This document shows, piece after piece, positions 53,272 to 62,686 of a DNA stretch of 64,000 nucleotides. Source of the DNA: JAEMQF01 sp963775015. Its GTDB lineage: Bacteria > Pseudomonadota > Gammaproteobacteria > Burkholderiales > Burkholderiaceae_C. The notes beneath the pieces were generated by a model. The model was given only the letters and a program-made list of their open reading frames with translations, was not told the origin of the DNA and ran no database searches. Position 1 is the first letter of the stretch; the number at the start of each line of letters is the position of its first letter. The DNA lies in contig CAVZHI010000001.1 of the NCBI GenBank assembly GCA_963775015.1, positions 372,001-436,000 on the forward strand, given 5' to 3'. A program made the position numbers and the translations under genes.

Positions 53272-54335
53272 GCGCGTCGCAGCCCGTGGCTGGCGCCGCA
53301 GCGTCGCACGACAGTCGGCGCCGGACGCGCCTTGCGCTCGGGCTCACGCTTGCCACCGCGTTGTTGGCGGTACTGGGCGTGATGACGGGCAGCGAGGGCT
53401 GGAGCTGGGGTCGCTTCATCGCCGACGTGCAGAGCGATCAGGCAAGCCTGATCCTCGGCCAGATTCGCGCGCCGCGCACTCTCGGCGCCTTCGGCGTCGG
53501 CGCCATGCTGGGCCTGGCCGGAGCGCTTGCGCAAGGGCTGTTTCGCAATCCGCTCGCTGACCCTTACCTGATCGGCTCGGCCGCCGGCGCGGGCCTCGCG
53601 GTCGTTCTCGTGCTCGCCGCGTCGACGCTCTCGGGCGCGTTCATCGGCGCGCTGATCGGCGCGGCGAACGCAGCGTCGCTCGAGCGCATCGGCCTCGTGC
53701 TCGCGGCGTTTCTCGGTGCGCTCGGCGGCGTGGCGCTGACGCTCGCGATTGCGCGCGGCGCGCAGCACACGCTGCGCCTGCTGCTCGCCGGCGTCGTCGT
53801 CGGCGTCCTGCTCGGCGCGCTGAGTGACCTCGTGACGACGCTTGCGCCGGAAACGCTGCGCGGCAAGCAGATGTTCATGCTCGGCAGCACCGGCAACCTC
53901 GGCTGGGGCAGCGTCGTGTTGCTGGGCGCCGGGTTGATGATCGTCGTGCCGCTTGCGCTGCGCTTTGCGCGCGTGCTCGACGCGCTGACGCTCGGCGAAG
54001 ACAGCGCCGCGAGCCTGGGCCTCGACTTGCCGCGCGCGCGCCTGTTGCTCGTCGTGTTGCTCGCGCTGTGCACGGGACTCGCGGTATCGCAGGCCGGTCT
54101 CGTCGCGTTCGTCGGCCTGGTCGCTCCGCACCTGGTACGGCGTTACGCGCCGAGCGCCCATGGCTACCTGCTGGCGGCGAGCAGCGCCACCGGCGGCGTG
54201 CTGCTGCTCGGTGCCGACGTGCTCGCGCGCGCCTTGATCGCGCCGCAGGAGTTGCCCGTCGGTGTCGTGACGGCCGTGCTCGGCGGCGCTTATCTGCTGT
54301 GGTTGCTGCAACGGCGTGGGATGGCTGCCGCATGA
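53268..54335 (+). CDS. btuC: ABC transporter cobalamin permease
   Basis: Inner-membrane permease of the FecCD/BtuC family, 355 aa, with about ten membrane helices. Typical segments: RAPRTLGAFGVGAMLGLAGALAQGLFRNPLADPYLIGSAAGAGL, TLRLLLAGVVVGVLLGALSDL, LGEDSAASLGLDLPRARLLL (ATPase-contact loop) and GLVAFVGLVAPHLVRRYAPSAHGYLLAASSATGGVLLLGADVLAR. The start is GTG at 53268, overlapping the btuF stop. The stop overlaps the btuD ATG, so translation is coupled. It forms a homodimer in the channel, fed by BtuF. Confidence 0.93.
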   Translation: MSASQPVAGAAASHDSRRRTRLALGLTLATALLAVLGVMTGSEGWSWGRFIADVQSDQASLILGQIRAPRTLGAFGVGAMLGLAGALAQGLFRNPLADPYLIGSAAGAGLAVVLVLAASTLSGAFIGALIGAANAASLERIGLVLAAFLGALGGVALTLAIARGAQHTLRLLLAGVVVGVLLGALSDLVTTLAPETLRGKQMFMLGSTGNLGWGSVVLLGAGLMIVVPLALRFARVLDALTLGEDSAASLGLDLPRARLLLVVLLALCTGLAVSQAGLVAFVGLVAPHLVRRYAPSAHGYLLAASSATGGVLLLGADVLARALIAPQELPVGVVTAVLGGAYLLWLLQRRGMAAA

Positions 54336-55105
54336 TCGTCGTCAGCGCGCGCGATGTGCACGTGCAGCTCGGCGAGCAGCGCGTGCTGCAAGGCGTGAGT
54401 TGCAGTTTTGCGCCGGGCTGGACGGCGATCGTCGGCCCGAACGGCGCCGGCAAGTCGACGCTGCTGCGGGTTCTCGCCGGTTTGCTGGCGCCGCAATCCG
54501 GTAGCGTGGAACTCGACGCCAGGCCACTCAATGCCTGGTCGTCGCGCGAGCGCGCGACGCGCATCGCCTGGCTCGCGCAACAGGGTGAGGCGAGCGGCGA
54601 TTTGACGGCGCGCGAGACCGTCGGCCTGGGGCGCCTGGCGCACCTGGGCCTGTTCGCGAGCCCGAGCCACGCCGACGAAGCGGCGATCGACACCGCGATG
54701 CATGCCACCGAATGCAGCGCGTGGGCGCAGCGCCGTTTGCATGAACTCTCGGGCGGCGAACGCCAGCGCGTGCTCGTTGCGCGCGCCCTGGCCACCGACG
54801 CGCCCGTGCTGCTGCTCGACGAGCCGACGACGCACCTGGACCCACCGCACCAGGTGGCGATCGCGCGCCTGCTGCGCCGCTTGAGCGCCACGCGCACGGT
54901 GGTGAGCGTGCTGCACGACGTGTCGCTGGCGCTGCAGGCGGACCGCGTCGTGTTGCTCAGCGGGGGGCGTGTCCAGGCGCAGGCGCACCACAACGATCCG
55001 CAGCTGCACGCGCAACTGGTTGCCGTGTTCGACGATGCGATTCGCATCGAAACGCACCGCGGCCGCGCACTCGCGTTGCCGAATCTGGACGAGGATGGTG
55101 GCTGA
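54332..55105 (+). CDS. btuD: ABC transporter cobalamin ATPase
   Basis: ATPase of 257 aa. Walker A GPNGAGKST, Q-loop LAQQGEAS, signature LSGGERQRVLVARAL, Walker B VLLLDEPTTHLD and switch SVLHDVSLAL are complete. This is the usual FepC/BtuD-like pattern of iron-siderophore and cobalamin importers. The start is ATG at 54332, overlapping the btuC stop. No cobalamin biosynthesis or salvage genes follow, so this is an uptake-only locus. Confidence 0.93.
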   Translation: MIVVSARDVHVQLGEQRVLQGVSCSFAPGWTAIVGPNGAGKSTLLRVLAGLLAPQSGSVELDARPLNAWSSRERATRIAWLAQQGEASGDLTARETVGLGRLAHLGLFASPSHADEAAIDTAMHATECSAWAQRRLHELSGGERQRVLVARALATDAPVLLLDEPTTHLDPPHQVAIARLLRRLSATRTVVSVLHDVSLALQADRVVLLSGGRVQAQAHHNDPQLHAQLVAVFDDAIRIETHRGRALALPNLDEDGG

Positions 55106-55110
55106 GCCGC

Positions 55111-55224
55111 GCCGGCGACCCAGCCAAGGGCTTACAGCTGCGTGCGGGGTCGAAGCAGGGCATCCAGCTGCGGGTGGACGGCGGCCGTGTGGTTCACGGC
55201 GAGATCACCCTGAGCCGACCTTAA
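55111..55224 (+). pseudogene. Orphan C-terminal coding fragment
   Basis: After the btuD stop an open frame without start codon reads AGDPAKGLQLRAGSKQGI, then QLRVDGGRVVHGEITLSRP and a TAA stop. The codon usage is normal for the genome, so it looks like the end of a protein whose beginning is missing. I do not recognise the family. It lies in the 200-base gap before the winged-helix regulator. Confidence 0.4.
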
Positions 55225-55305
55225 GAGTCCTGAAACCTGCGCTAGGCGGTGTGCGTGGAGCGACGCGTGTCCCTACGATCAAGCATCGCCACATCGGGGA
55301 TCGCC

Positions 55306-57756
55306 ATGACACAGGACTACGGGTTCGCCAACTTCCGACTGCTGCCTGATCAGCGCGCGCTGTGGTGCGGCGAGGCGCCGGTCAAGCTGGGCAGTCGCGC
55401 GTTCGACATGCTGCTGGCGCTGATTGAACGACGCGATCGGGTGGTCAGCAAGAACGAGCTGATGGACCTTGTGTGGCCACGCCTCGTGGTCGAGGAGAAC
55501 AACCTGCAGGTGCAGGTCGTGACCCTGCGCAAGTTGCTCGGCCATCCCGCAATCGCCACCGTGCCCGGGCGTGGCTACCGCTTCACGCTACCCGTGGTGA
55601 CGCAGGGCGACACACTCACGGTGCCTGACGCCGCCGCTGTCGCGGCACCCGCCGCCGCGGCTGAGCCGCCGCCCCGCCACAACCTGCCGCCCTGGTTGCC
55701 CCAGCTTTTCGGCCGAGGCGACGATCTGCGCTTGCTGGGCGAACTGCTCGATCGGCACCCCCTGGTCACGGTCACCGGCAGCGGCGGCGTCGGCAAGACG
55801 CGGTTGGCGCAGGCCGCAGCCGCCGCGCGCCTGGATGCCACCCCCGACGGCTTGTGGTGGGTCGACCTGGCACCGATTACCGACCCGATGCGGGTGCCTG
55901 ACGCGCTATCGCTGACCCTGGGTCTGTGCCCGAAAGGTGGCGAGGCTGCGACCGACGCTTTGGTGGCTGCCCTGGCCAAGCACGCGCCGCTGATCGTGCT
56001 GGACAACGCCGAACACCTGCTCGACGGCGTCGTCGCCCTGGTCACGCAGCTTCGTCAGCGGGCGCCAGGCGTACGCTGGCTGGTTACCAGCCAGGAGGCG
56101 CTGCGCATCGCTGATGAACATGTCTTCCGCGCTGAGCCGCTGGCGCTGCCTGGCGATGACGACCAGGCCGGGGCCAGCGGCGCCCTGGCGCTGTTCCTCG
56201 CCCGTGCCCAAGCCGCTGACCGTCACTTCGTGCTCAGCGCCGACAACCGGGCGCTGGTCGCGGACATCTGCCGTCGCCTGGACGGCATTCCGCTCGCCAT
56301 CGAACTGGCGGCGGCGCGTGTGCCGTTGCTGGGTGTGCAAGGGCTGCATGAGCGGCTCGACCAGCGCTTCAACGTGCTGACCACGGGCGACCGCAGTTCG
56401 GAGCGCAGACACCATACGCTGCGCGCGGCATTGGAGTGGAGTCATCAACTGCTGGAGGCGCCTGAGCAGGCCGTTCTGCGCCGCTTGGGCGTGTTCGCCG
56501 CTGGCTTCTCGCTCGAGGCAGCACAGCAGGTGGCCGAGGATGAACAGGGCATCGACCGCTGGGAGGTCCTTGAACACCTTGGTGCGCTGGTTGAGAAGTC
56601 GCTGGTCGTGGCCGAAGGCGAAGCTCAGCCGCGCTATCGGATGCTGGAGACCATGCGCCTGTTCGCGCTTGAGCGCCTGATCGAGAGCGGCGAGGCCAAG
56701 CAGGCGCGCACTCGTCATCGCGAGCACTACCTGGCGATCGCCGAAGATGCGCAACCCCGCATGGTTGTCGGTGATGCGCGCGGTCTGGCGCAATTCGATC
56801 GCGAGCGTGACAACCTCTTCCTGGCGCTGGCCTGGCCCGATGAAGACCCGACGTTGCAGCACGGCTTGCGCCTGGCCGCCGCAATGCGCTATTACTGGAC
56901 ATCGCGCGGCCTGTTGGAGCGCGGCCTGCACGCCACGCTGCAAGCGTTGGCGCGCCCGGGTGCCGAAGTGCCGAGCGTCACGCGCTGCATGGTGCAGGCC
57001 ACGGCGGCCCAGCTGCATTCGTGGATGGGCCATCAGGCCGAGGCGCTGCGCCACGGGCAGGAGGCCTCGGAAGCGGCGCGCCGGCTGGGCGACGAACGCT
57101 GCCTGTGCCTGGCGCTCGTGGCGACCGGGTTCATCCACATCGTCCGCGGCGAAGGCGCGCAGGCGCGCCTCGCAGCGCAGCAGGCGCTGGCGCTAGGCCA
57201 TCGCCTGGGTGACAGCCACGAACTGGGCAATGCCCAGGCTCTGATGGCGGCGGTACACAACTTGGACAACGAACCCGTGGAGGCGCTACGGCTGCTTGAG
57301 GAAGGAGTGGCGCTGCGACGGCGCCTGAACCAGCCGTGGAGCGAGGCCATCGGCCATCTCAATCTGGCCCAGCACGCCATCGATCATGGCCATGCGTCCG
57401 ACGCCGGGTCACATCTGCGAAGGGTGTTGGCACTGCTGCCGCGCATCGACTCGCAGCACATCGGCCTGCACCTGATCGGCATGAGTGCCGAATGGGCCGT
57501 TGCCAGCGGCGAGCACGCGACCGCAGTGTTGCTGAACGCGGCCTGCGTGCAGCAGTATGGGCGAGTCGGCATGGAAGACCGACGCGAGCCGCAGCAGGTG
57601 GAGCGCTTCGAGGGTGCGCGCCAGGCGCTGGACCCGGCGACGCGCGACCGGCTGCAGGTCGCCGGCCGCGCGCTGACTTACGACGGGGCGCTGCAACAGG
57701 TACGTGAGTTTCTGGCGCGTGCGACGGGGTCGGATTTCAGCCTTGACAAGGCCTGA
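55306..57756 (+). CDS. Winged-helix/STAND ATPase/TPR transcriptional regulator
   Basis: A regulator of 816 aa. Residues 5-100 form an OmpR-type winged helix (FRLLPDQRALWCGEAPVKLGSRAFDMLLALIERRDRVVSKNELMDLVW, then ATVPGRGYRF). A STAND-type ATPase follows: P-loop TGSGGVGKTRL (about residues 157-167), Walker B LIVLDNAEHLL and SQEAL. The C-terminal 400 residues are a helical, TPR-like sensor region. The combination is the CadC/COG3903-like class seen in beta-proteobacteria; related proteins control virulence, efflux or stress genes, and the inducer is unknown. The ATG at 55306 is chosen because it starts the winged helix. A small ORF follows after about 95 bases in the same direction and could be its target. 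Confidence 0.87.
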   Translation: MTQDYGFANFRLLPDQRALWCGEAPVKLGSRAFDMLLALIERRDRVVSKNELMDLVWPRLVVEENNLQVQVVTLRKLLGHPAIATVPGRGYRFTLPVVTQGDTLTVPDAAAVAAPAAAAEPPPRHNLPPWLPQLFGRGDDLRLLGELLDRHPLVTVTGSGGVGKTRLAQAAAAARLDATPDGLWWVDLAPITDPMRVPDALSLTLGLCPKGGEAATDALVAALAKHAPLIVLDNAEHLLDGVVALVTQLRQRAPGVRWLVTSQEALRIADEHVFRAEPLALPGDDDQAGASGALALFLARAQAADRHFVLSADNRALVADICRRLDGIPLAIELAAARVPLLGVQGLHERLDQRFNVLTTGDRSSERRHHTLRAALEWSHQLLEAPEQAVLRRLGVFAAGFSLEAAQQVAEDEQGIDRWEVLEHLGALVEKSLVVAEGEAQPRYRMLETMRLFALERLIESGEAKQARTRHREHYLAIAEDAQPRMVVGDARGLAQFDRERDNLFLALAWPDEDPTLQHGLRLAAAMRYYWTSRGLLERGLHATLQALARPGAEVPSVTRCMVQATAAQLHSWMGHQAEALRHGQEASEAARRLGDERCLCLALVATGFIHIVRGEGAQARLAAQQALALGHRLGDSHELGNAQALMAAVHNLDNEPVEALRLLEEGVALRRRLNQPWSEAIGHLNLAQHAIDHGHASDAGSHLRRVLALLPRIDSQHIGLHLIGMSAEWAVASGEHATAVLLNAACVQQYGRVGMEDRREPQQVERFEGARQALDPATRDRLQVAGRALTYDGALQQVREFLARATGSDFSLDKA

Positions 57757-57850
57757 CTTCAGGAGCCTTCAAGACTCGCAAGGGTGCTCAGGTCGACAGT
57801 CTCTCCCAGCCCCGGAGCCTTCCGCGACGGGGGTTCTTCAGGAGAGCCAC

Positions 57851-58117
57851 ATGCACTGCCCGACACCACTTCGCATAGCCACCTTTGCGGCCTCGATCCT
57901 GGTACGCGCCGTCCTCGTCAATCAGGTCGCTGCCTGGCTGCAGACGCAGGGTATCGAGGCCACCGTCCAAGCTGTTTTCATGCAGCCATCGGCTGCCGCG
58001 CCATGCATGACCGGCGTCGCCCGGGGCGGTATCGACCGGGGCGCGCGAGGAAAACAGTGTGCCCGGGGCACCCGGTTCAACCTTGCAGAGGTGGAGTCGC
58101 CCAACGCATCGCGGTGA
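57851..58117 (+). CDS. Small hypothetical protein downstream of the winged-helix regulator
   Basis: An ORF of 88 residues with AGGAGAG about 6 bases before the ATG at 57851. The first part (PLRIATFAASILVRAVLVNQVAAWL) is a hydrophobic segment of the sort seen in short exported or membrane-anchored proteins that accompany such regulators. The remainder (AAPCMTGVARGGIDRGARGKQC) is not typical of a folded domain and may be out of frame, so the gene could be truncated. The stretch between its end and the tripartite transporter gene (58118-58295) carries nothing I recognise. Function unknown. Confidence 0.45.
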   Translation: MHCPTPLRIATFAASILVRAVLVNQVAAWLQTQGIEATVQAVFMQPSAAAPCMTGVARGGIDRGARGKQCARGTRFNLAEVESPNASR

Positions 58118-58295
58118 CGCGGACCTCCAGACGGTCGGTTCGCGCCGCTTTCTGGTCACCTGGCGCGAATGCGGCCGCTGCTGCGGCCGAGGGCAATTGC
58201 CGATTCCGCGCCGCGCCGATCCGGGTCAGCATTGCGGCTTGCGGTTCTGGAGCCGCTGCTCGCACCCGAACCCAACTTCACTCGAGGAGACCGAA

Positions 58296-59306
58296 GTGAC
58301 CCAGCCGCGCCGATTGCGCCACGCCCTGTGGGCGACTCTGTTTGCCGCAGCAGCCTCGCTCGTGCCATGTGCCGCGCACGCGCAATGGAAACCGACCAAG
58401 CCGGTCACGATCATCGTGCCCTGGGCGGCCGGCGGCGCGACCGACCAGGTGACGCGCATCGCCGCGGCCGAACTCGAAGCCGGTCTCGGGCAGAAGATCG
58501 TGATCGTGAACCAGCCCGGCGGCGCCGGCTCGATCGGCACCAAGGCGGCGATGGACGCCGCGAAAGACGGCTACACCTGGACCGCGGGCGCGGCGAAGCA
58601 GCTCGGCACCTACCCGGTGCTTGGCATGATCAACAGCAAGGTCGACGACTTTTCGCTCTACCTCGCGGTGACGAACGTCTCGATCGTCAGCGTGAATCCG
58701 GCGTCGCCGTATCAAACGTTCCCGCAGCTGCTGGAAGCGATGAAGGCGAAGCAGGTGTCGGTGGCGACTGCGGGCAACAGCTCGTCAGGACACTTCGCCA
58801 TGGAGGCGATCGCCAAGGCCACCGGCGCGAAATACCGCCACGTCACGTACGACGGCGGCAACCCGGCGGTCGTGTCGACCGTCGCCGGCGAAACCGAAGT
58901 CACGACGCAACTCGCGCCGGAGCAGTCGGAAATGATCAAGGGCAAGCGCCTGCGCCCGCTCGCGGTCGTCGGCGAACATGCGCTGGTGATTGAAGGCTAC
59001 GGCACGATCCCGCCGATCACCCAGTTCGTCAAGGATTTTCCCAAGGTGACGACCGGCTTTGGCATCTTCATTCCCAAGGGCGTTCCGGCCGAGGTGATCG
59101 CGACGATCGACAAACTGTGGGTCGAGCGCATCGTCACGTCGGAGAAGCTGCGCAAGTACGCGAACGACCGCGGCGCGCTGTTCACGCCGCTCTACGGCCA
59201 GGCGGCGTTCGACGCGGTGTGGCCGACGGTGGTGACCGACGCCTACTTGCTGCAAGACGCGGGCATGGCGAAGGTCTCGCCGGAATCGCTCGGCATCAAG
59301 CGCTGA
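58296..59306 (+). CDS. Tripartite tricarboxylate transporter receptor (Bug/TctC)
   Basis: Periplasmic receptor of 336 aa. The GTG at 58296 follows GAGGAGA; the signal peptide is LRHALWATLFAAAASLVPCAAHA, cut before QWK. Mature landmarks: PTKPVTIIVPWAAGGATDQVTRIAA, VNQPGGAGSIGTKAAMDA, YRHVTYDGGNPAVVSTVAGE and PKGVPAEVIATIDKL. It differs from the other Bug protein in this window in the ligand loop, so the ligands probably differ. Genes for the small and large membrane components follow directly, so this is a complete TctCBA-type secondary transporter for a carboxylate. Confidence 0.9.
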   Translation: MTQPRRLRHALWATLFAAAASLVPCAAHAQWKPTKPVTIIVPWAAGGATDQVTRIAAAELEAGLGQKIVIVNQPGGAGSIGTKAAMDAAKDGYTWTAGAAKQLGTYPVLGMINSKVDDFSLYLAVTNVSIVSVNPASPYQTFPQLLEAMKAKQVSVATAGNSSSGHFAMEAIAKATGAKYRHVTYDGGNPAVVSTVAGETEVTTQLAPEQSEMIKGKRLRPLAVVGEHALVIEGYGTIPPITQFVKDFPKVTTGFGIFIPKGVPAEVIATIDKLWVERIVTSEKLRKYANDRGALFTPLYGQAAFDAVWPTVVTDAYLLQDAGMAKVSPESLGIKR

Positions 59307-59358
59307 CCTCGCCAGAAGTCCCCGCGTTTCGAATCGCCACGCCAGGCGCAGCTTGCCG

Positions 59359-59896
59359 ATGTCGCGCCGCGCCGAGGTTCTGAGCGCTGCTGCGTGGGCG
59401 GCCGCGGGCGGCGCGATCGTGGTCGCTTCCTGGCGCATGGACCGGCTCGATACGCTCGCCATCAACCCCTGGTCCGCGCCCGGGCTCACCCCGGGAGTCA
59501 TCGGCGTCATGATCGTCGGGTTCGCGCTCGCGCTGGCGTGGCAGGCTTTTCACGACGGCGACGGCGCTGATGCTGATCCGGCGAGCCGACGCCGCAGGTG
59601 GTGCCGATCCGTCCGCCGTTGCCGGCGCCGCGCCGTCGGCCGGCTCGGCGCGCCGCTCGTTCGCAGCCGTGCTGATGTGCGTGCTGTTCGCCGGCCTCAG
59701 CCTCGGTCACGGTCTGCCCTTCGTCATCGAGGGAAGCCTGTTCGTCTTCGCTTTCACCGCAGCCTTCAGCTGGTCGACCTGGCGCGCGCAGCAGCGCATC
59801 GCGCGCGGCCTCGCGCAGACATTGGTGGTGGCCGTGATCGCGTGTGGATTCATCTCATGGCTCTTCGAATCGGTGTTCCTGGTTCGCCTGCCGTGA
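59359..59896 (+). CDS. tctB: Tripartite tricarboxylate transporter small membrane subunit, one frameshift
   Basis: Small membrane protein of the TctB family, about 178 aa when corrected. The first part (INPWSAPGLTPGVIGVMIVGFALALAWQAF) is the typical N-terminal periplasmic loop and helix. The second part, in another frame from about base 59565, has FAAVLMCVLFAGLSLGHGLPFVIEGSLFVFAF and the last helices (QTLVVAVIACGFISWLFESVFLV). The ATG at 59359 is preceded by no strong Shine-Dalgarno, but the family start fits. It ends 13 bases before tctA. Confidence 0.8.
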
Positions 59897-59909
59897 TGAT
59901 GACGCGCCC

Positions 59910-61404
59910 ATGGAAGGACTGAGCCACCTCGGCGTCGCCCTGCTGTCGCTGTGCGGCCCGTGGCAAATTGCGTACGCGCTCGGTGCGACGCTGGCCGGCA
60001 TCGTGATCGGCCTCCTTCCCGGACTGTCGGCGACGCTCGGCGTCGCGCTGTTCACGACGCTCACGATCAAGATGGCGCCGAACGACGCGATCCTCGTGCT
60101 CGTCTGCGTCTACGTCGGTGCCATCTACGGCGGCAGCCGCACCGCGATCCTGCTCAACATCCCCGGCACCGCGGCGAACGCCGCCGCGTGCCTGGACGGC
60201 AACGCGCTCGCGCGCCAGGGTCTGGCAGGCCGGGCGATGGGAATCGCGACGACGGGTTCGGTGGCGGGTTCGCTGTTCGGCGTGATCTGCCTCGCGATGT
60301 TCACGCCGCTGCTCGCCGAAACGGCGCTGAAGTTCGGCGCATTCGAATTCTTCTGGCTCGGCATGATGGGCGTGATGATGTCGGGCAGCCTCACCGGATC
60401 GAACCCGCTGAAGGGTTGGCTGATGGGCTTGCTGGGTCTGTTCGTCGCCAGCGTCGGGCTGGACCCGATCCATGCGCATCCGCGCTTCACGTTCGAGCAG
60501 AATGCCATGTCGGGCGGCATCGGCTTGATCCCTGCGCTCGTCGGCGCGTTCGGCTTCGCCGAAATCCTGACCGTCATGGGGCAGCCGCAACTGAAGGCGA
60601 TGGTGACTTCGGTCGACTCGGTGCTGCCGAAAATCGCGGACCTGCTGCGCTACTGGCGCACCATCATTCGCTCCGGCGTGATCGGCGTGTTCATCGGCAT
60701 TCTGCCCGGCGTGGGCGAAGACATGGCGGCGTGGACCTCGTACGCGGCGGCGAAACGCGCGAGCCGCGAGCGCGAGCTGTTCGGCAAGGGGTCGGTCGAA
60801 GGCCTGATCGCCGCCGAGACCGGCGACAACGCCGCCATTCCCGGCGCGCTGATCCCGGCGCTCGCGCTCGCGATTCCCGGCTCGGCGCCGGCCGCTGTGT
60901 TGATGGCGGCGATGATCATCCACGGCGCCCAACCCGGGCCGATGCTGATGGTGAACCAGCCGCAGTTCATCTACGACGTTGTCGGCATCACGCTCGTCGC
61001 GACACTTGCGATGCTGCTCTTCGGGCTGATGCTGGTTCGCCCCATCCTGTGGGTGCTGCGCGTGCCGCGCGAAATCATCATGCCGATCGTCTTCGTCTTG
61101 TGCGTGCTCGGGTCGTATTCGATCACGCAGCGCCTGTTCGACGTCTGGGTCATGCTGGGCATCGGCGTGATTTGCTTTCTGCTGCGCCAGCAGAGGATTT
61201 CCGGTCGCGCCGTTCGTGCTCGGTCTGGTGCTCGGCGACATCGTCGACAAATCGCTGCGCCGCGGGCTGGTGCTGTCCGACGGCAGCCTCGTGCCCTTCT
61301 TCACCCGTCCCATCAGTGCGGTGCTCGCGCTGCTCGTGTTGACGATGCTGCTCGCGCAAGTCCCGGCGCTGCGGCGGCGCTTTGCATTCGGGGCGCCACG
61401 GTGA
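59910..61404 (+). CDS. tctA: Tripartite tricarboxylate transporter large permease subunit, one frameshift
   Basis: Large membrane subunit, about 497 aa when corrected, with twelve helices expected. Family signatures include GATLAGIVIGLLPGLSATLGVALFTTLT, GAIYGGSRTAILLNIPGTAANAAACLDGN (the ligand-binding helix region), FIGILPGVGEDMAAWTSYAAAKRAS and GDNAAIPGALIPALALAIPGSAPAAVLM, which repeats the first motif. Near base 61195 the frame shifts before GFPVAPFVLGLVLGDIVDKSLRRGL. The start is the ATG at 59910. The stop overlaps GTG of the following gene. It pairs with the small subunit and the Bug receptor. Confidence 0.85.
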
Positions 61405-61412
61405 GCGGCCGC

Positions 61413-62256
61413 ATGATCGACAGACTCTCGCTGTGCAACGAAGTGCTCGCGCCCTGGAGCTTCGCCGAGCAGTGTGCGTACGCCGCCAAGCTGGGTTATC
61501 GCGCGCTCGAAGTCGCACCGTACACGCTCGCCGAGGATCCGATGACGATCAGCGACCCACAGGCCGCGGCGTGGGCCGCCATCGCGCGCGACCACGGCCT
61601 GGCGATCAGCGGCCTGCACTGGCTGCTGGTGGCGCCCCGGGGCTTGTCGATCGCCAGCCCGGATGCGGCGGTGCGCCGGCGCACGCTCGGTGTGATCGCG
61701 CGGCTGATCGAACTCTGCGCGCAACTCGGCGGCGAGCTACCTCGTGCACGGCTCGCCCGCGCAGCGCAACCCAGAGGCCGGGCAAAGCCACGCCGACGCG
61801 CTGGCGCGCGCCACCGAGGCCTGGGTGATCGCCGGGCAGCAGGCCGGTGCATTGGGCTTGCGCTATTGCATCGAACCGCTCAGCCGCGACCAGACGTCGG
61901 TCGTGAACACGGTGGCGCAAGCGGCCGAGATCGTCCAGGCGGCGGCGCTGCCGGGCCTGCGCACCATGCTCGACACCTGTTCCGCAGGCGCGACCGAAGA
62001 AGAGCCGCTGCCGGAGTTGATCGAGCGCTGGTGGCCGACCGGACTGCTCGCGCATGTGCAATTGAACGACCGCAATCGGCGCGGCCCGGGGCAGGGCGAC
62101 GATCGCTTTGGGGCGATCGTGACGGCGCTGCGGCGCCAGGGTTATGCCGGTTGGCTGGCGATCGAGCCTTTCGACTACCAGCCCGACGGGCCGGCTTGCG
62201 CGGCGCAGTCGATCGGTTATGTGCGCGGGTTGCTGGAGGCCATTGGGGCCGCTTGA
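61413..62256 (+). CDS. Sugar phosphate isomerase/epimerase-like TIM-barrel protein, one frameshift
   Basis: About 280 aa when corrected, of the xylose-isomerase-like/AP-endonuclease-2 superfamily. The N-terminal strand is RLSLCNEVLAPWSFAEQCAYAAKLGYRALEVAPYTL. After a frame shift near base 61735 the text continues VHGSPAQRNPE, ALGLRYCIEPLSRDQTSVV (metal-binding Glu), MLDTCSAGA, HVQLNDRNRRGPGQGD (metal-binding His and Asp region) and WLAIEPFDYQPDG (second Glu). The ATG at 61413 is preferred; a GTG at 61401 overlaps the tctA stop and is also possible. Members isomerise keto sugars or related hydroxy acids, perhaps the compound imported by the upstream transporter. Confidence 0.8.
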
Positions 62257-62305
62257 TGCAACCGGATCCTGACTCGTTTGAACAGTGCCGGACGTTCTCT
62301 GGGGC

Positions 62306-62686
62306 TCAACCGGCCACCACGATGCTCGCCATCGCCGCACGCAACGGCACCAGTTCGCGCGGGCGCACGACGCGTGCCACTTCCTTGCCGTCGCGCAGGA
62401 ACACGAGCGTGGGCCAGAGCTTGACGCCGAAGGAGCGGCCGAGCGCTCGTCCGGGCCCGTCGGCAATCTTCAGGTGCCGCACCATGCCCTGCGTCACCGG
62501 CCCCTGCTCGCGCAGGATCTGCTCGACGAGTGGCTGCGCCGTGCGGCAGTAGCCGCAGGTCGGGCTGCCGAACTCCAGCAGCACCGGTCCGCTGCCGGCG
62601 TCGATCTCGGCGCGGGCCGGTTCAGTTGTTTGCCAGTTCGCGCCGGAGCCTGTTCCCTTGTGGGGTTGGTACGGGGTTGGGTTCAA
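62306..62686 (-). CDS. Thioredoxin-like protein
   Basis: A protein of about 126 aa with the redox motif PTCGYCRTAQP. Strands and the cis-proline region (VLLEFGS, LKIADGPGRALGRSFGVKLWPTLVFLRDGKEVARVVRP) fit the thioredoxin fold. The two cysteines are spaced CxxC with Gly-Tyr between them, unlike the usual Gly-Pro, which would shift its redox potential. The start is a TTG at 62684-62686, overlapping the stop of the ABC binding-protein gene (TTGA), so it may be co-translated with it. No signal peptide is evident, so it should act in the cytoplasm. Confidence 0.78.
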   Translation of the reverse strand: MNPTPYQPHKGTGSGANWQTTEPARAEIDAGSGPVLLEFGSPTCGYCRTAQPLVEQILREQGPVTQGMVRHLKIADGPGRALGRSFGVKLWPTLVFLRDGKEVARVVRPRELVPLRAAMASIVVAG

